From Erodium maritimum (lineage: Eukaryota > Streptophyta > Magnoliopsida > Geraniales > Geraniaceae), in assembly GCA_963921825.1 (NCBI GenBank), contig OY997594.1, forward strand, positions 30,300,956 through 30,364,955: a stretch of DNA of 64,000 bases. Reading direction: 5' to 3'. The translations under genes were made by a program, and so were the position numbers. Each line of letters begins with the position of its first letter. The first letter of the stretch is position 1. Positions 55,190-64,000 of this stretch are shown here, one piece after another. The notes below the pieces were generated by a model, which worked only from the letters and a program-made list of their open reading frames with translations, did no database searches and was not told the origin of the DNA.

Positions 55190-57540
55190 AGCTCTGTTAG
55201 GGCTTCAGAAACCCTAGTCCAAGCATCGGCTTTTCTTCAGGGCCGTCGTCGTTTCTCCCGGCCTCAAAACAACCACATGAACAACTAAAGCCCGAGTCTA
55301 CCTCGTACCACTCTAGTTGTCTTGGACGACTGAAAAGCCCCTCTACATCAACCGACTTCCCCATAAGCAACGAAACACCAATGAAACAGACCATACGGTG
55401 ATAGGAAAATAGCCACCAAATTAATCAGTCTCGATTCCTAAAACAAAACCACCAGAACCTTTCCGACTAATGACAACAACTTGCACCAATAACCAGCATA
55501 CCACCACCAAACAACACGACCCTCCATGGCCACAGACCAAACCAAACTCCTCTTACTACTCCAAAAGTCTTGTGCAACTATATGGATCCTGTAAAGTCAA
55601 ACGACTACCCCACAAGCAAGGAACATATGGAGGATTGAACAGAACCAAAGATCAAGGAAAAGGACCAAACCGAGTAAACAGAACTAGCACATCTTATCTC
55701 CACGAACACACGGCCACAACTACGTTCCTATACTACCCATCAACAACCTATGACATGCCACCACTACCACACCAGACCCATTGAACAACCACAAACACGA
55801 TTCCGTCCGTCTTCTATACAAGACTGAGAACGCTGGATGAACGAGGAAAACACGGGAAAAGTCGGAGATAAGTGACTTCCCATGAATAAGATCTATGGTT
55901 GCGGACTAAGGCGGCGGGTGGAGGAGGAGCAGTGAGACCATCAGAGGAGAGCGGCTGTAACGCTGGCAGCGACTTCCTTTCACTGATCAGCGCATGATAA
56001 GAGACTAAAGGGTAGAGTAAGGTGGACCGGCGACCTCCAAGGGGGAGGAGGTCGCCGACGGAGGCGGAGAAGCAAGGTTTGACTAGGGTAATTTTGTATA
56101 GGTAAGTGTGACACGAACCAGGTCGGGAAATTCCCGAAAGTGAAGTAGGAGGTGCCTTTGAAGAGGGCCAAAAACAAACTTTGACTACTCCTCCCCAACA
56201 TGTACCCCACTGATCGCTTGGGACATGGACACAAAGGCCCAATGTTGCACCAATTGTTTCTCCATTGGTTTTGGTATGGACCAAAGGAGGGAGGCCCCGA
56301 GCATGCACCCATAGTTGGATCCTATCCAGAGTGGGGGGGGGGGGGTTCCCTAGCCAAAGGGTTTAGGTCACCTAACAAAAGAGGTCTCCCGTCGAAGCAT
56401 CATGGTTCATTATCCCGGACCCATGCCCTGGCTCTCTCCATCTCAAAATAAAATCCGAAGGTCCCCGAGCCGATGTCTTTGACCACCAGTCCCTCGACCG
56501 ACTTGTCTCATGACTTGGTGATGATATGAAGGAGAATTTCATGCTAGGTCGGCTTAGACGACCACAACTTACCCATCATGGAAAACTATTGCATTGCTAG
56601 TATGGATGGGCTCACTGGGGTATATGGTACCATCACCTCAACCTCCTCCTTTTCCTCTAGAGAGCAAGTTGAGAGACCATCTTGAATGTTGAGCAGTTGG
56701 GAGTCCAAACATACTGGTGAGGGAGGCGTCATTGAGGAGGAGTCGGCTTCCTTGGGTCTGAAGTTTCTGCGATGGTGGGTCACCCCTGATGGTTATGTGA
56801 TCAGCGTCGGGATCATAGAGACATGAGCATCATTGGTAGCCCCGTCCCCCTCACAAAGAGCAGTCACCTCCGTTCTCCCTGGCTCCGGAAACCCCTGCCC
56901 AGGCATGAGGCCCTTCCCTTTACGGGGGTCACGAACCAGAGGGGGTAAGGAGCCGGCGTTGGGTACTATTGTAGACGGTGCAATGTTGGTGGGAATCGCG
57001 ACGACGACGATCGGAGTAGATGCAACAATGGGGGGAGCATGTGCTACTGATGACTAAAGAGTAGGGACAAGTAGAGCATGCACATCCCCGGGATCAGGCG
57101 CCTTGTCTTCAGCTCGACCGTGGGGAATGCAAGATAGAATTCACCAAAACCCTAGCATTGCTTGTAGAGGAAGCTAGGGTTTGGTTCTTCAAAGGCCGAC
57201 CCCACCGATCTTTACCTAGAGGGTCAGACGTACTGGGAACGAAGGTCACAGCTGTCGTAGTCGGAGGAAATAGGAGAAGCGTCGTGGAGGAGATGGGGAA
57301 AGAGACCAGGGCGATAGAAGCTTGTTTAGGGTTTCTTCTGCGCCTCGGTTTAATGGGAGGCCTCACGGCCAACGTGGGGCGAGGTGGAGGCACACGTGGG
57401 AGAGCCTACACCAGGGCTGACTGTGATGGGACAAGATCGACGAGGCTAGCTGTAGTCAGGTCGACGATAGGGGTAAAACACTCCATAGGAAGGGTAGGGT
57501 TTCCTCAGGAAGGAGGAGATCTTGACTTGCGAGAGAGTTA
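55190..57540 (-). pseudogene. LINE ORF1-like remnant (DUF4283 type)
   Basis: On the minus strand an ATG-initiated frame near 57487 starts in Pro/Thr-rich sequence. At about 56430-56000 are DUF4283-like blocks WVRDNEPWCFDGRPLLLGDL and WVHARGLPPLVHTKTNGETI, the latter matching the conserved WV...GLP motif. Several frames are needed to follow it. 55810-55400 is T/G-rich on this strand like a LINE 3' UTR, but no A-tail is visible and the left end is unresolved. No RT is seen. Confidence 0.6.
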
Positions 57541-58009
57541 TGATTAGTTTATTATTATCCTTAAAATTGGTTACGGTACATTAGGTTATTATGAATAATT
57601 AAAAAGAAAAAAATGACCCCTCCATAGTGGTCATTGATGCAGATGTATCTTAGTATTAAAAGTGTCATTTAATCGGTGTTCAGTAAAATTTTAATTTCGT
57701 TTTGATCTCACTCTCCTATATTTTACGTATTTTCAGTAATTCTCTTGGATAATAGGTCGTGGAGTAAAAAGAAGCAAAAATCCATCTCCGAAGCATATTG
57801 TCCTGATGTGGGCTAGTGCATGGAACCATGTCGAAGACCGGCACATGCTACTACCTTGTCCCATGACCATGGTCGTGCCCAAAGCTGAAAAGGTTCAAGA
57901 ACCTTGTTGTCTTGATGCAGTATACTACCCAGTGATGGGTAGGAGCCCGACACGGACACGCATCCGGCACTAGGAGATTTCCCCCGATTCGCGCAAAAGC
58001 CCTTTTCCT
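57541..58009. other. Spacer before host LINE
   Basis: No supportable gene. The left border of the following plus-strand LINE is somewhere here and it is strongly 5'-truncated. Confidence 0.4.
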
Positions 58010-58450
58010 TATGCCTGTTCCGGCACCAAGAAAGAAATGGTTTTCAGATGGGGACAAAGGCTCCAAATATTTTCATAAGGTCGCAAATTTTAAAGGAGCA
58101 AATAAAAGGATATCTCACATTTTCTACAATGAGGCTCTATTGAACTCTCCTTATGATATTAAAAAAGCAACTACTGACCATTTCAAGAAGAGATTTACCG
58201 CAAAATCCTCTTCAGATGTATCTCTAGATGATCTCCCTTTCTCTAGCTTATCTTCTGAGCAATCTTCTTGGCTAGAAAGACATTTTTATGAGGAAGAAGC
58301 CTTAGAAGCAGTTATGGCTTGTAATGCAAATAAGGCTAGAAGACCAGATGGCTACACCCTCATATTCTTTCAGACTTGCTGGCCAATTATCAAAGAGGAT
58401 TTTATGAACTTTCTCCACTGCTTTTATCAGACATGCCAGTTAGATGAAGG
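58010..58450 (+). pseudogene. Host LINE ORF2, part 1 (pre-RT region), interrupted at 58450
   Basis: The frame encodes KKWFSDGDKGSKYFHKVANF, then ANKARRPDGYTLIFFQTCWP (normally SPGPDG) and NFLHCFYQTCQLDEG. This is the region between endonuclease and RT domain 1 of a plant L1 ORF2. It stops at the inserted minus-strand LINE; the continuation is at 63715. The 5' part of this LINE (ORF1, endonuclease) is missing. Confidence 0.88.
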
Positions 58451-58639
58451 TTTTTTTTATAAGCGCTAAATATTTTATTGCAAGACAATTTCCAAGCAGG
58501 AAAAAGCTAAAGAAAAACGATTACAAGAAACTCCAAAACGGAGAAAAAAGGGAGGATGTCCCTTACAAAGAGATTACACCCCAATAAGCAACCGACGAGG
58601 CTTCCTCCTCAAGCAACCAACGGGATCCTTCTGCCAGTC

Positions 58640-60428
58640 TGCAAATGATCTATCGCTACGAATAGACCTGGAAAGCCAAAAGATACTGAAAGACTGTTTC
58701 TGAATTTTGCCTAGAACCACCTGGCTGCTCTCCATGACCTGGTTAAAAACTACACCATTCCGCAGGATTCATAATTGCCAAAAAACTACATACCCTATCT
58801 GAACCCAATGCTTCCACCACCAAGTCGGTCCAAGGCCTTTCCAAGCCAAAATAACTTCCGCAACAGTTTTAGGACACACCGACACTACCTTCCACCAAGA
58901 ACATACCAAACCCCAAACAAGGGCCGCCACTGAATAATGAAGTAATATATGGTTAGAATCCTCCATACCTAACAGACACATTTTGCAAAACATACCGGAA
59001 ATTGTAATCGAAGCTCCTCTCGATTCCAGAAATACTGATGTAGGCAAAATAGAATGGAAACCGAGCCACTCCAACATAGAGAGCTTAGGGGGAAGGGATT
59101 TGACCCATAAGATATTAGCCCAAGGAATAGATTCAGCTGCAAAATCACCTGATAAAGCATCATAACCTGCAGCAACCGAATAAACCCCATTTCTTCTGTT
59201 CCATCGCAGCTGGTCTTGGCAAAAAGGATCCACTGACACACCGTGAATGATGACCAATAGGGACGCAAGCTCGTGAACTCTCCCAATATCATAAATTACG
59301 ACGAGGAGTAATATGCCAAGACCCATTAGCCCAGTAATCAGAAACCAAACCATAAGGGTTTCACACTGCTGCAAAGAGTCGGGGGAAACGCACCTTAAAA
59401 GGGGTGGAGCCGTGCCAAGGATCTTCCCAAAACCGAACTCTAGAGTCGTCCCCCAAACTCCAAAATAGATTTTGTCGCCCGAGTAAATTACTGAAGAAAG
59501 GATCGATCGCCAATTTCAAAATATAATGAAATAAAAAGGAATTGCCCCTCCGATCCAGCGCTGTAAGATCCCAATCTACTAGAGACCAACCAAATTTGAA
59601 ACAGATTATTTGCTTCCATAATGAAGATGGTTCTGTAGCGAAACGCCAGTACCACTTTGCTAGCGATGCCTTGTTCATCGCTGCGAGACGCCTAAGACCC
59701 AAACCTCCCTTCTCTTTTGGCCTACAAACTTTGTCCCAGCTCAGCTTTGCAAAAGACTTGCCCGTATTATAGGACTTCCACAGGAAAGAGCGTTGACATC
59801 TCTCCAGAATTCGAATGACAGTCTTAAGAGCCTGGAGAAGCGACATATTAAACAGAGGGAGGCCCGACAATGTGCTCTGAATCAATAACACACGTCTAGC
59901 CAAAGATAGATGCTTAGTATGCCACAGGGGCAAAGAACTTCTGTATTTGCTGATGATCGGATCCCAAGTTGCGACCCTCTTTGGAGATGCACCCAAGATA
60001 AAACCCAAATATGGCATAGGTAAGGTAGCTGACATGCATCCCAAGCAACTTTCAACAAGAGACACAGACAAGCTCTGCTCGTTCAAAACCACAGCTTTTG
60101 ATTTGCTAAAATTGATTTGGAACCCCGACATCTGTTCAAACGAGATTAAGATAGTCTTAAGCCTCGAAAACTCCTCCAAATCTCCTCTGAGGAACAAGAT
60201 CGTGTCGTCCGCGAATTGAAGGTGTAAAACCGATAATCCACTGGCCATCTCCACTCCGTGAAACAAACTCTGAGCTTTTCCGAATTCTAAAAGCCTATGG
60301 AGACCCTCAGCTGCGATGAGAAACAGGAACGGGGACTATGGACATCCCTATCGAATGCCATTAAACATTCGAAATTCTCTTCCAGGCGAGCCATTTACAA
60401 GAACGGATAAATGGGCTTGGAACAAGCC
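58640..60428 (-). pseudogene. Inner LINE ORF2, C-terminal half: RT catalytic part and zf-RVT
   Basis: Frames at 60266-59361 and 59374-58769 continue the ORF2. The RT active site is LQFADDTILFL near 60200, followed by MSGFQINFSKSKAVV, MPYLGFILGASPKR, CQRSFLWKSY and KEKGGLGLRRLAAMNKASLA. The zf-RVT domain follows after a frameshift (WANILWVKSLPPKLSMLEWL, MCLLGMEDSNHILLHY). Between 60428 and 60267 the block GREFRMFNGIR-stop-GCP-stop-SPFLFL holds two stops where relatives have Gln and a residue before Ser. The enzyme primes reverse transcription at nicked target DNA; this copy is inactive. Confidence 0.9.
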
Positions 60429-61163
60429 TCAGATCCACCCTCTCCAACAAGTACATAACTTCATTTGACCCATGACTTCATCTAGATAATCCCAATGAAA
60501 CTTATCGTAAGCCTTCTCGAAGTCTAGTTTCAGTAGAGCTGATTCTCTCTTAGACCTCTTAATAAACTGAATCAGCTCAGATGCCACCAGAACGCCATCC
60601 ACAAGCTGTCTACCAGCTACAAACCCGCTTTGTGTGTCACTAATCAAATCTGCAATAACACATTTCAATCGAGCAGATAAAACCTTTGTGAGAATTTTGT
60701 ATGGGCCTGAAATTAGACTTATCGGTCTGAAGTCGCTAATAAATTCAGCTTGATCGTGCTTCGGTATCAAAGTGATAAATGTGGCATTGAGGCCCATCCC
60801 CATGTTTCCATAAGCATGAAACTCCGCCATAAAACGGTGCAAGTCTACCTGCAAAACATCGCAAGCCACTTTGCAGAATTTTAAAGAAAAGCCGTCTGGT
60901 CCAGGGGACTTGTTACTCCCACAAGCATCAACCGCCAAATTAGTCTCCTCTAGAGAGAAAGCATCCTCCAATGTCTGAGCCTGCATCACAGTCAAAGTAG
61001 AAAAAGGGAGCAGAGGCATAGAACATCGACTTTCCACGGGGGCAAGAAAACGAGTCTCAAAATAGGTTGCAGCTAATTCCTTCATTTCAACTGGATTATC
61101 ATCTATACCTTGGGCTGTTCGGAATCGAGAAACCTTGTTCCTATGAGCTTTAAAATTTTCCAC
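60429..61163 (-). pseudogene. Inner LINE ORF2, N-terminal RT domain
   Basis: A continuous frame encodes ACGSNKSPGPDGFSLKFCKV, NATFITLIPKHDQAEFISDF, RPISLISGPYKILTKVLSAR, QSGFVAGRQLVDGVLVASEL and LLKLDFEKAYDKFHWDYL. These are fingers and palm blocks of L1 RT, including the catalytic Asp of KLDFEKAYD. The frame connects to the endonuclease part upstream through stops and frameshifts between 61163 and 61476. Confidence 0.92.
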
Positions 61164-61475
61164 TCTATGGAAATAGCGGGAACAACGATCTCCACCTTTG
61201 AACCAAGAAACCCTAGCCTTTTGTCTCCAGATTTTGGCTAGAATCTTTCATTTGATTTTAAGGAGTTTATACCAAACCCTGTCAGCATATTCCGATTCAG
61301 TCAAATTTCTAGCTTCCTGCAACTTATCCAGTGCATCAATGTCAGCTTGAATCTTGCTAATATTTGTTTCAACTATTCCAAAAACCTCCTTATTCCAAGT
61401 CTGCAAATCACGACGCAAAAATTTGAGTTTAAAGCGTAATGTATAACTGGCAGACTCAAAGACTGGATAAGACTC

Positions 61476-62246
61476 TCATAGACGCTTAACTGTGGGCATA
61501 AGTTGTGGGTGTTTGATCCAAGCGTTCAAGAATTTAATAGGCTTTGGCCCCCAGTTCACACACTCCCTGCTGATCATTATCGGCCTATGATCGGACAAGT
61601 CTCTAGGGTAACTAGAAAGCTTAACGGGTCCAAAGGTTTCCAAAAAGTATGCAGAAACCAAAATACGATCGAGGCGGGAGGCTTTAGAATCAAAGCCTTA
61701 CCAAGTGAAAGCAGATCCTAACATGGGCAAATCAATAACTCCGGCCCTTGATAAGAACTCCTGAAAAGCCCTGATATCTGTCCTTGACGATACATTGTTC
61801 CGTCTCTCCATGTCACTAAGAACGGCGTTAAAATCGCCTCCAATAATCAGATGATCCGAGAGAGTTGGAATGACGTTCAAAATACGTCCCCACAAAATCT
61901 TACGACCTTGAATAGAGCATGGAGCATAAACATTAATACTGGAGACAGGTAAATTACCTTGTTTATGTCGTCCTTGCCAAACCAGAGTTGTGTCCACTAC
62001 ATAAACATTATCCATCACAAAAGTATCAGTCCTCCAAAAACTCAGAACTCCCCATGCACTTCCCACGGCTGGAATCAAATCACAACTCCACCCACCATTA
62101 AGTCCACAACTTCTCAACACTGTATAATCAATCACCCTCCACTTAACTTCTTGTAACAAAACAAAATTGGGCCTCAACTTAAATACCAGCTCCCTCAGAC
62201 TGTTCCATTTCTGGGGAGTGTTGAGTCCTCTCACATTCCATGAGAG
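61476..62246 (-). pseudogene. Inner LINE ORF2, AP-type endonuclease
   Basis: Reading from about 62246, the frame gives SWNVRGLNTPQKWNSL, VLLQEVKWRV, LIIGGDFNAVLSDMERRNNV and, in a shifted frame, SYPRDLSDHRPIM. These are the conserved motifs of the exonuclease-endonuclease-phosphatase fold with Asn, Glu, Asp/Asn and the SDH histidine all present. The domain nicks target DNA to start retrotransposition. A frameshift near 61700 separates the last motif. Confidence 0.9.
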
Positions 62247-62258
62247 AAATCGAATTTT

Positions 62259-63714
62259 TCACAAAGAGGGCGAAATGAGAGCACCGTTCTCGGTGCCTAC
62301 ACAGGTCTCTTCCTCCCATTCGTCATCGTCATCGGACCCAACTTCCTCCACTGGACGCTTAGAATAGTTCAGATCAATTGAGTTGAGTTGTTGTAAAAAT
62401 AATTGACCTGAAACAAAGGCCTTGTTGCTCACCTTTGGGGCCAAGGTAGACAAGGCATTTACTTGGTTAACCGAACCAACATCAATCCCAGTTGATTGAT
62501 CTTTCTCGTTGGAACATGTCCATGATCTAGTCTGATACGTCTTGGTCGGAGTATACTTAAGTTTAGAACGTCCTCTGCTCGTGACACACTTAGCCAACTC
62601 AGGATTGAAATTTACCAAATCCACAGGGCAAGACGTAGAATCTGGAACAGCTAAGTTCAGCTCATTTTGATCCATATGCTCAACGATCTCCCCCTCTTCA
62701 CGGGAATTTTGCAATTCAAAATTTTCATTTGAAACCGGGATAGCGTTACTCGCAGTCGATGACGAAGTCGGAGAAAGAACCTCGATGGTACGGAGCTCCA
62801 TGATTGGCTTTTCCGATGCAGAAATGATCACTGGGAAGGATCCACTCCCAATCACAAAATTCATAGATCCAGTAATTTCTGTCGCTGAAGCAGCAATCAG
62901 AAATGTAGCTGAACTAAAAAATTCACCATCATCAAGTGAATCAAAGCTCACCCAATGGACATGGCCCAGTTTCTCCAATGACTTTCTAACCGAAGCCAAA
63001 GAGCATCCATGCCATGGCACTCCCTCAATTCTGCACCATCTCCGAGCGCCCCCTTCCAGCACAACGTCCCCAGAGAGACTAATCACCTGAAAACATGTTT
63101 CTAACCATTTCCACCCAGTCTCTCTGAGCATTGAAACAAACCCAGAATCCGAGCAATTGATCAAGAACACATCTCCCCCCAAATGTCGAAGCTCCATTTC
63201 TGGGGCTCCATTGCTGGAAAACGCTTCAAGCAGCTGAGAGCTCGAGAAGTTAGTTCGATTGAAACCAATTATACTCGATTTGATCCAATTCAGCTTCGGA
63301 TCGACTTCCGTTATACCATTTGCCTCAGAGGTCAAAGAACGCCTCTTCCAAACCCTTGTATATTTCTTCCCCGGCGAGTCCCACGCCAAGGCAACAAACA
63401 GAATGTGGCCCCTGACCTTCATCCCATTCTGGCGATTAACAATCTTCAATGCCTCCTCCTTTGATGTTGCATGGAGGAATCCAAAGTACTTTCCTTTCAA
63501 ATTCGGTCGCTTCACCGGTATCGCTTGACTCAATTTTCCACAGCTACCGAAATAAGAACGGAACCAATCATCCGTGGTTTCGAACGGAAGATTACAAAAA
63601 AAGACCTTGGTGGTACCCTCTCCCTTAGAACCAAAACCCTCGGCCACAACCTCCTTGAAAGTGCGATCGGGGAAACCAGTCTCCGGCAAGGGGACGACTT
63701 TCTCACACTCTCTC
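62259..63714 (-). CDS. Inner LINE ORF1 protein with RRM (5'-truncated)
   Basis: An uninterrupted frame of about 485 codons encodes the L1 ORF1 RNA-binding protein. The start of the open frame at 63749 lies in the host LINE, beyond the insertion edge at 63714, so the native start is missing. The N-terminal segment reads FPDRTFKEVVAEGFGSK. The RRM has RNP2-like VFFCNLPF and RNP1-like GKYFGFLHA. The middle region includes CRIEGVPWHGCSLASVRKSL, matching the VPYHGW block of the LINE ORF1 at 8449-10059. The C-terminus is charged (SDDDDEWEEETC). In the intact element it would coat LINE RNA. Confidence 0.88.
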
Positions 63715-64000
63715 AAGGTCTTAATTCTTCTTTTGTGGCCTTGATTCATAAAAAAATCTACTCCTTTATCCTTTGATGACTACATGCCCATTAGTTTGGT
63801 GGGAGGTCCATACAAAATTCTTTCCAAGCTCCTTTCTTCAAGACTCAAACAAGTAATTAGCTATATTGTGGGTGAAGAACAATCAGGTTTCATCCCAGAA
63901 AGACAAATAGTTGATGGAATATTTATAGCTTCTGAGTTTGTCAGCTTTCTCAAAAATTCAAATAAAAAAGCTATCCTATTTAAGGCTGACTTTGAGAAGG
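63715..64000 (+). pseudogene. Host LINE ORF2, part 2 (RT), continuing past window
   Basis: After the inner LINE the host frame resumes with LNSSFVALIHKK. A small frameshift follows near 63770, then DDYMPISLVGGPYKILSKLL, IVGEEQSGFIPERQIVDGIF and AILFKADFEKA at the window edge. The catalytic palm (F/YADD) lies outside the window. Part 1 is at 58010-58450. Confidence 0.9.

Larger units (their letters stand above)
58451..63714 (-). mobile_element. Near full-length L1 LINE inserted into another LINE
   Basis: The minus-strand unit ends in an A-tail (complement of 58451-58458, after TTTAGCGCTTAT) and begins at 63714. The host reading frame DEG|LNSSFVALIHKK is restored if 58451-63714 and one copy of AAGGT are removed (58447-58451 and 63715-63719), which defines the insertion precisely. 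It carries ORF1 and ORF2 in order. ORF1 begins without its own start codon, so the copy is slightly 5'-truncated. Confidence 0.9.

Overview
This 64 kb window is nuclear DNA of a flowering plant, probably a eudicot. The evidence is a Ty1/copia element with the plant-type initiator-Met primer site (TGGTATCAGAGC), a chromodomain Ty3/gypsy element of Tekay/Del type, L1-clade LINEs whose ORF1 carries RRM or DUF4283 plus zinc-knuckle domains, a Mutator-like (MULE) transposase with a GRF zinc-finger-like exon beside it, and hAT and Mutator MITEs. I found no intact host gene, rRNA, tRNA gene or CRISPR array. Nearly everything that can be identified is a mobile element or debris of one, nested several layers deep.

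Layout. 1-4488: 5' part of a copia element (C1, minus strand), cut by the window edge. 4489-6100: a decayed short-period repeat and a minus-strand gypsy LTR fragment. 6733-8053: an A-tailed retroposon with a 10-bp target-site duplication (TSD). 8178-12333: two ORF1-only LINE copies head to tail (minus), possibly one chimeric insertion. 12343-15157: LTR-like sequence of one gypsy family, abutting an inverted LTR fragment and a pure (TTC)n tract. 15771-23274: a Tekay-type gypsy element with a dead polyprotein, a 3' LTR and no matching 5' LTR. 23275-32365: a degenerate MULE locus (transposase, acidic ORFs, GRF-like exon) carrying an AT-rich foldback, a hAT MITE, a Mutator MITE and a 5'-truncated LINE. 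32366-40771: complete copia element C2 (8.4 kb, LTRs about 2% apart) with a ruined interior. 41081-45875: a cluster of foldback and hAT elements, one nested inside another. 46110-57540: short A-tailed retroposons mixed with ORF1-only LINE remains. 58010-64000: a plus-strand LINE interrupted by a 5.26 kb minus-strand LINE.

How the parts relate. The most interesting theme is trans-mobilisation. Three elements share 3' untranslated blocks: an ORF1-only LINE at 47332-49570 and two shorter retroposons without reverse transcriptase (6733-8053 and 46110-46872). Two more A-tailed units with TSDs (50385-51860, 54179-55142) also lack recognisable coding. This looks like a set of parasites recognised through their 3' ends by an RT encoded elsewhere. 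C2 fits the same theme for LTR elements: young LTRs around a polyprotein that lacks the RT YVDD box.

Limits. All calls are from reading the sequence; no alignments or searches were run. Boundaries with TSDs are firm, while those of LTR fragments and degenerate ORFs are approximate. Species cannot be named from this window.
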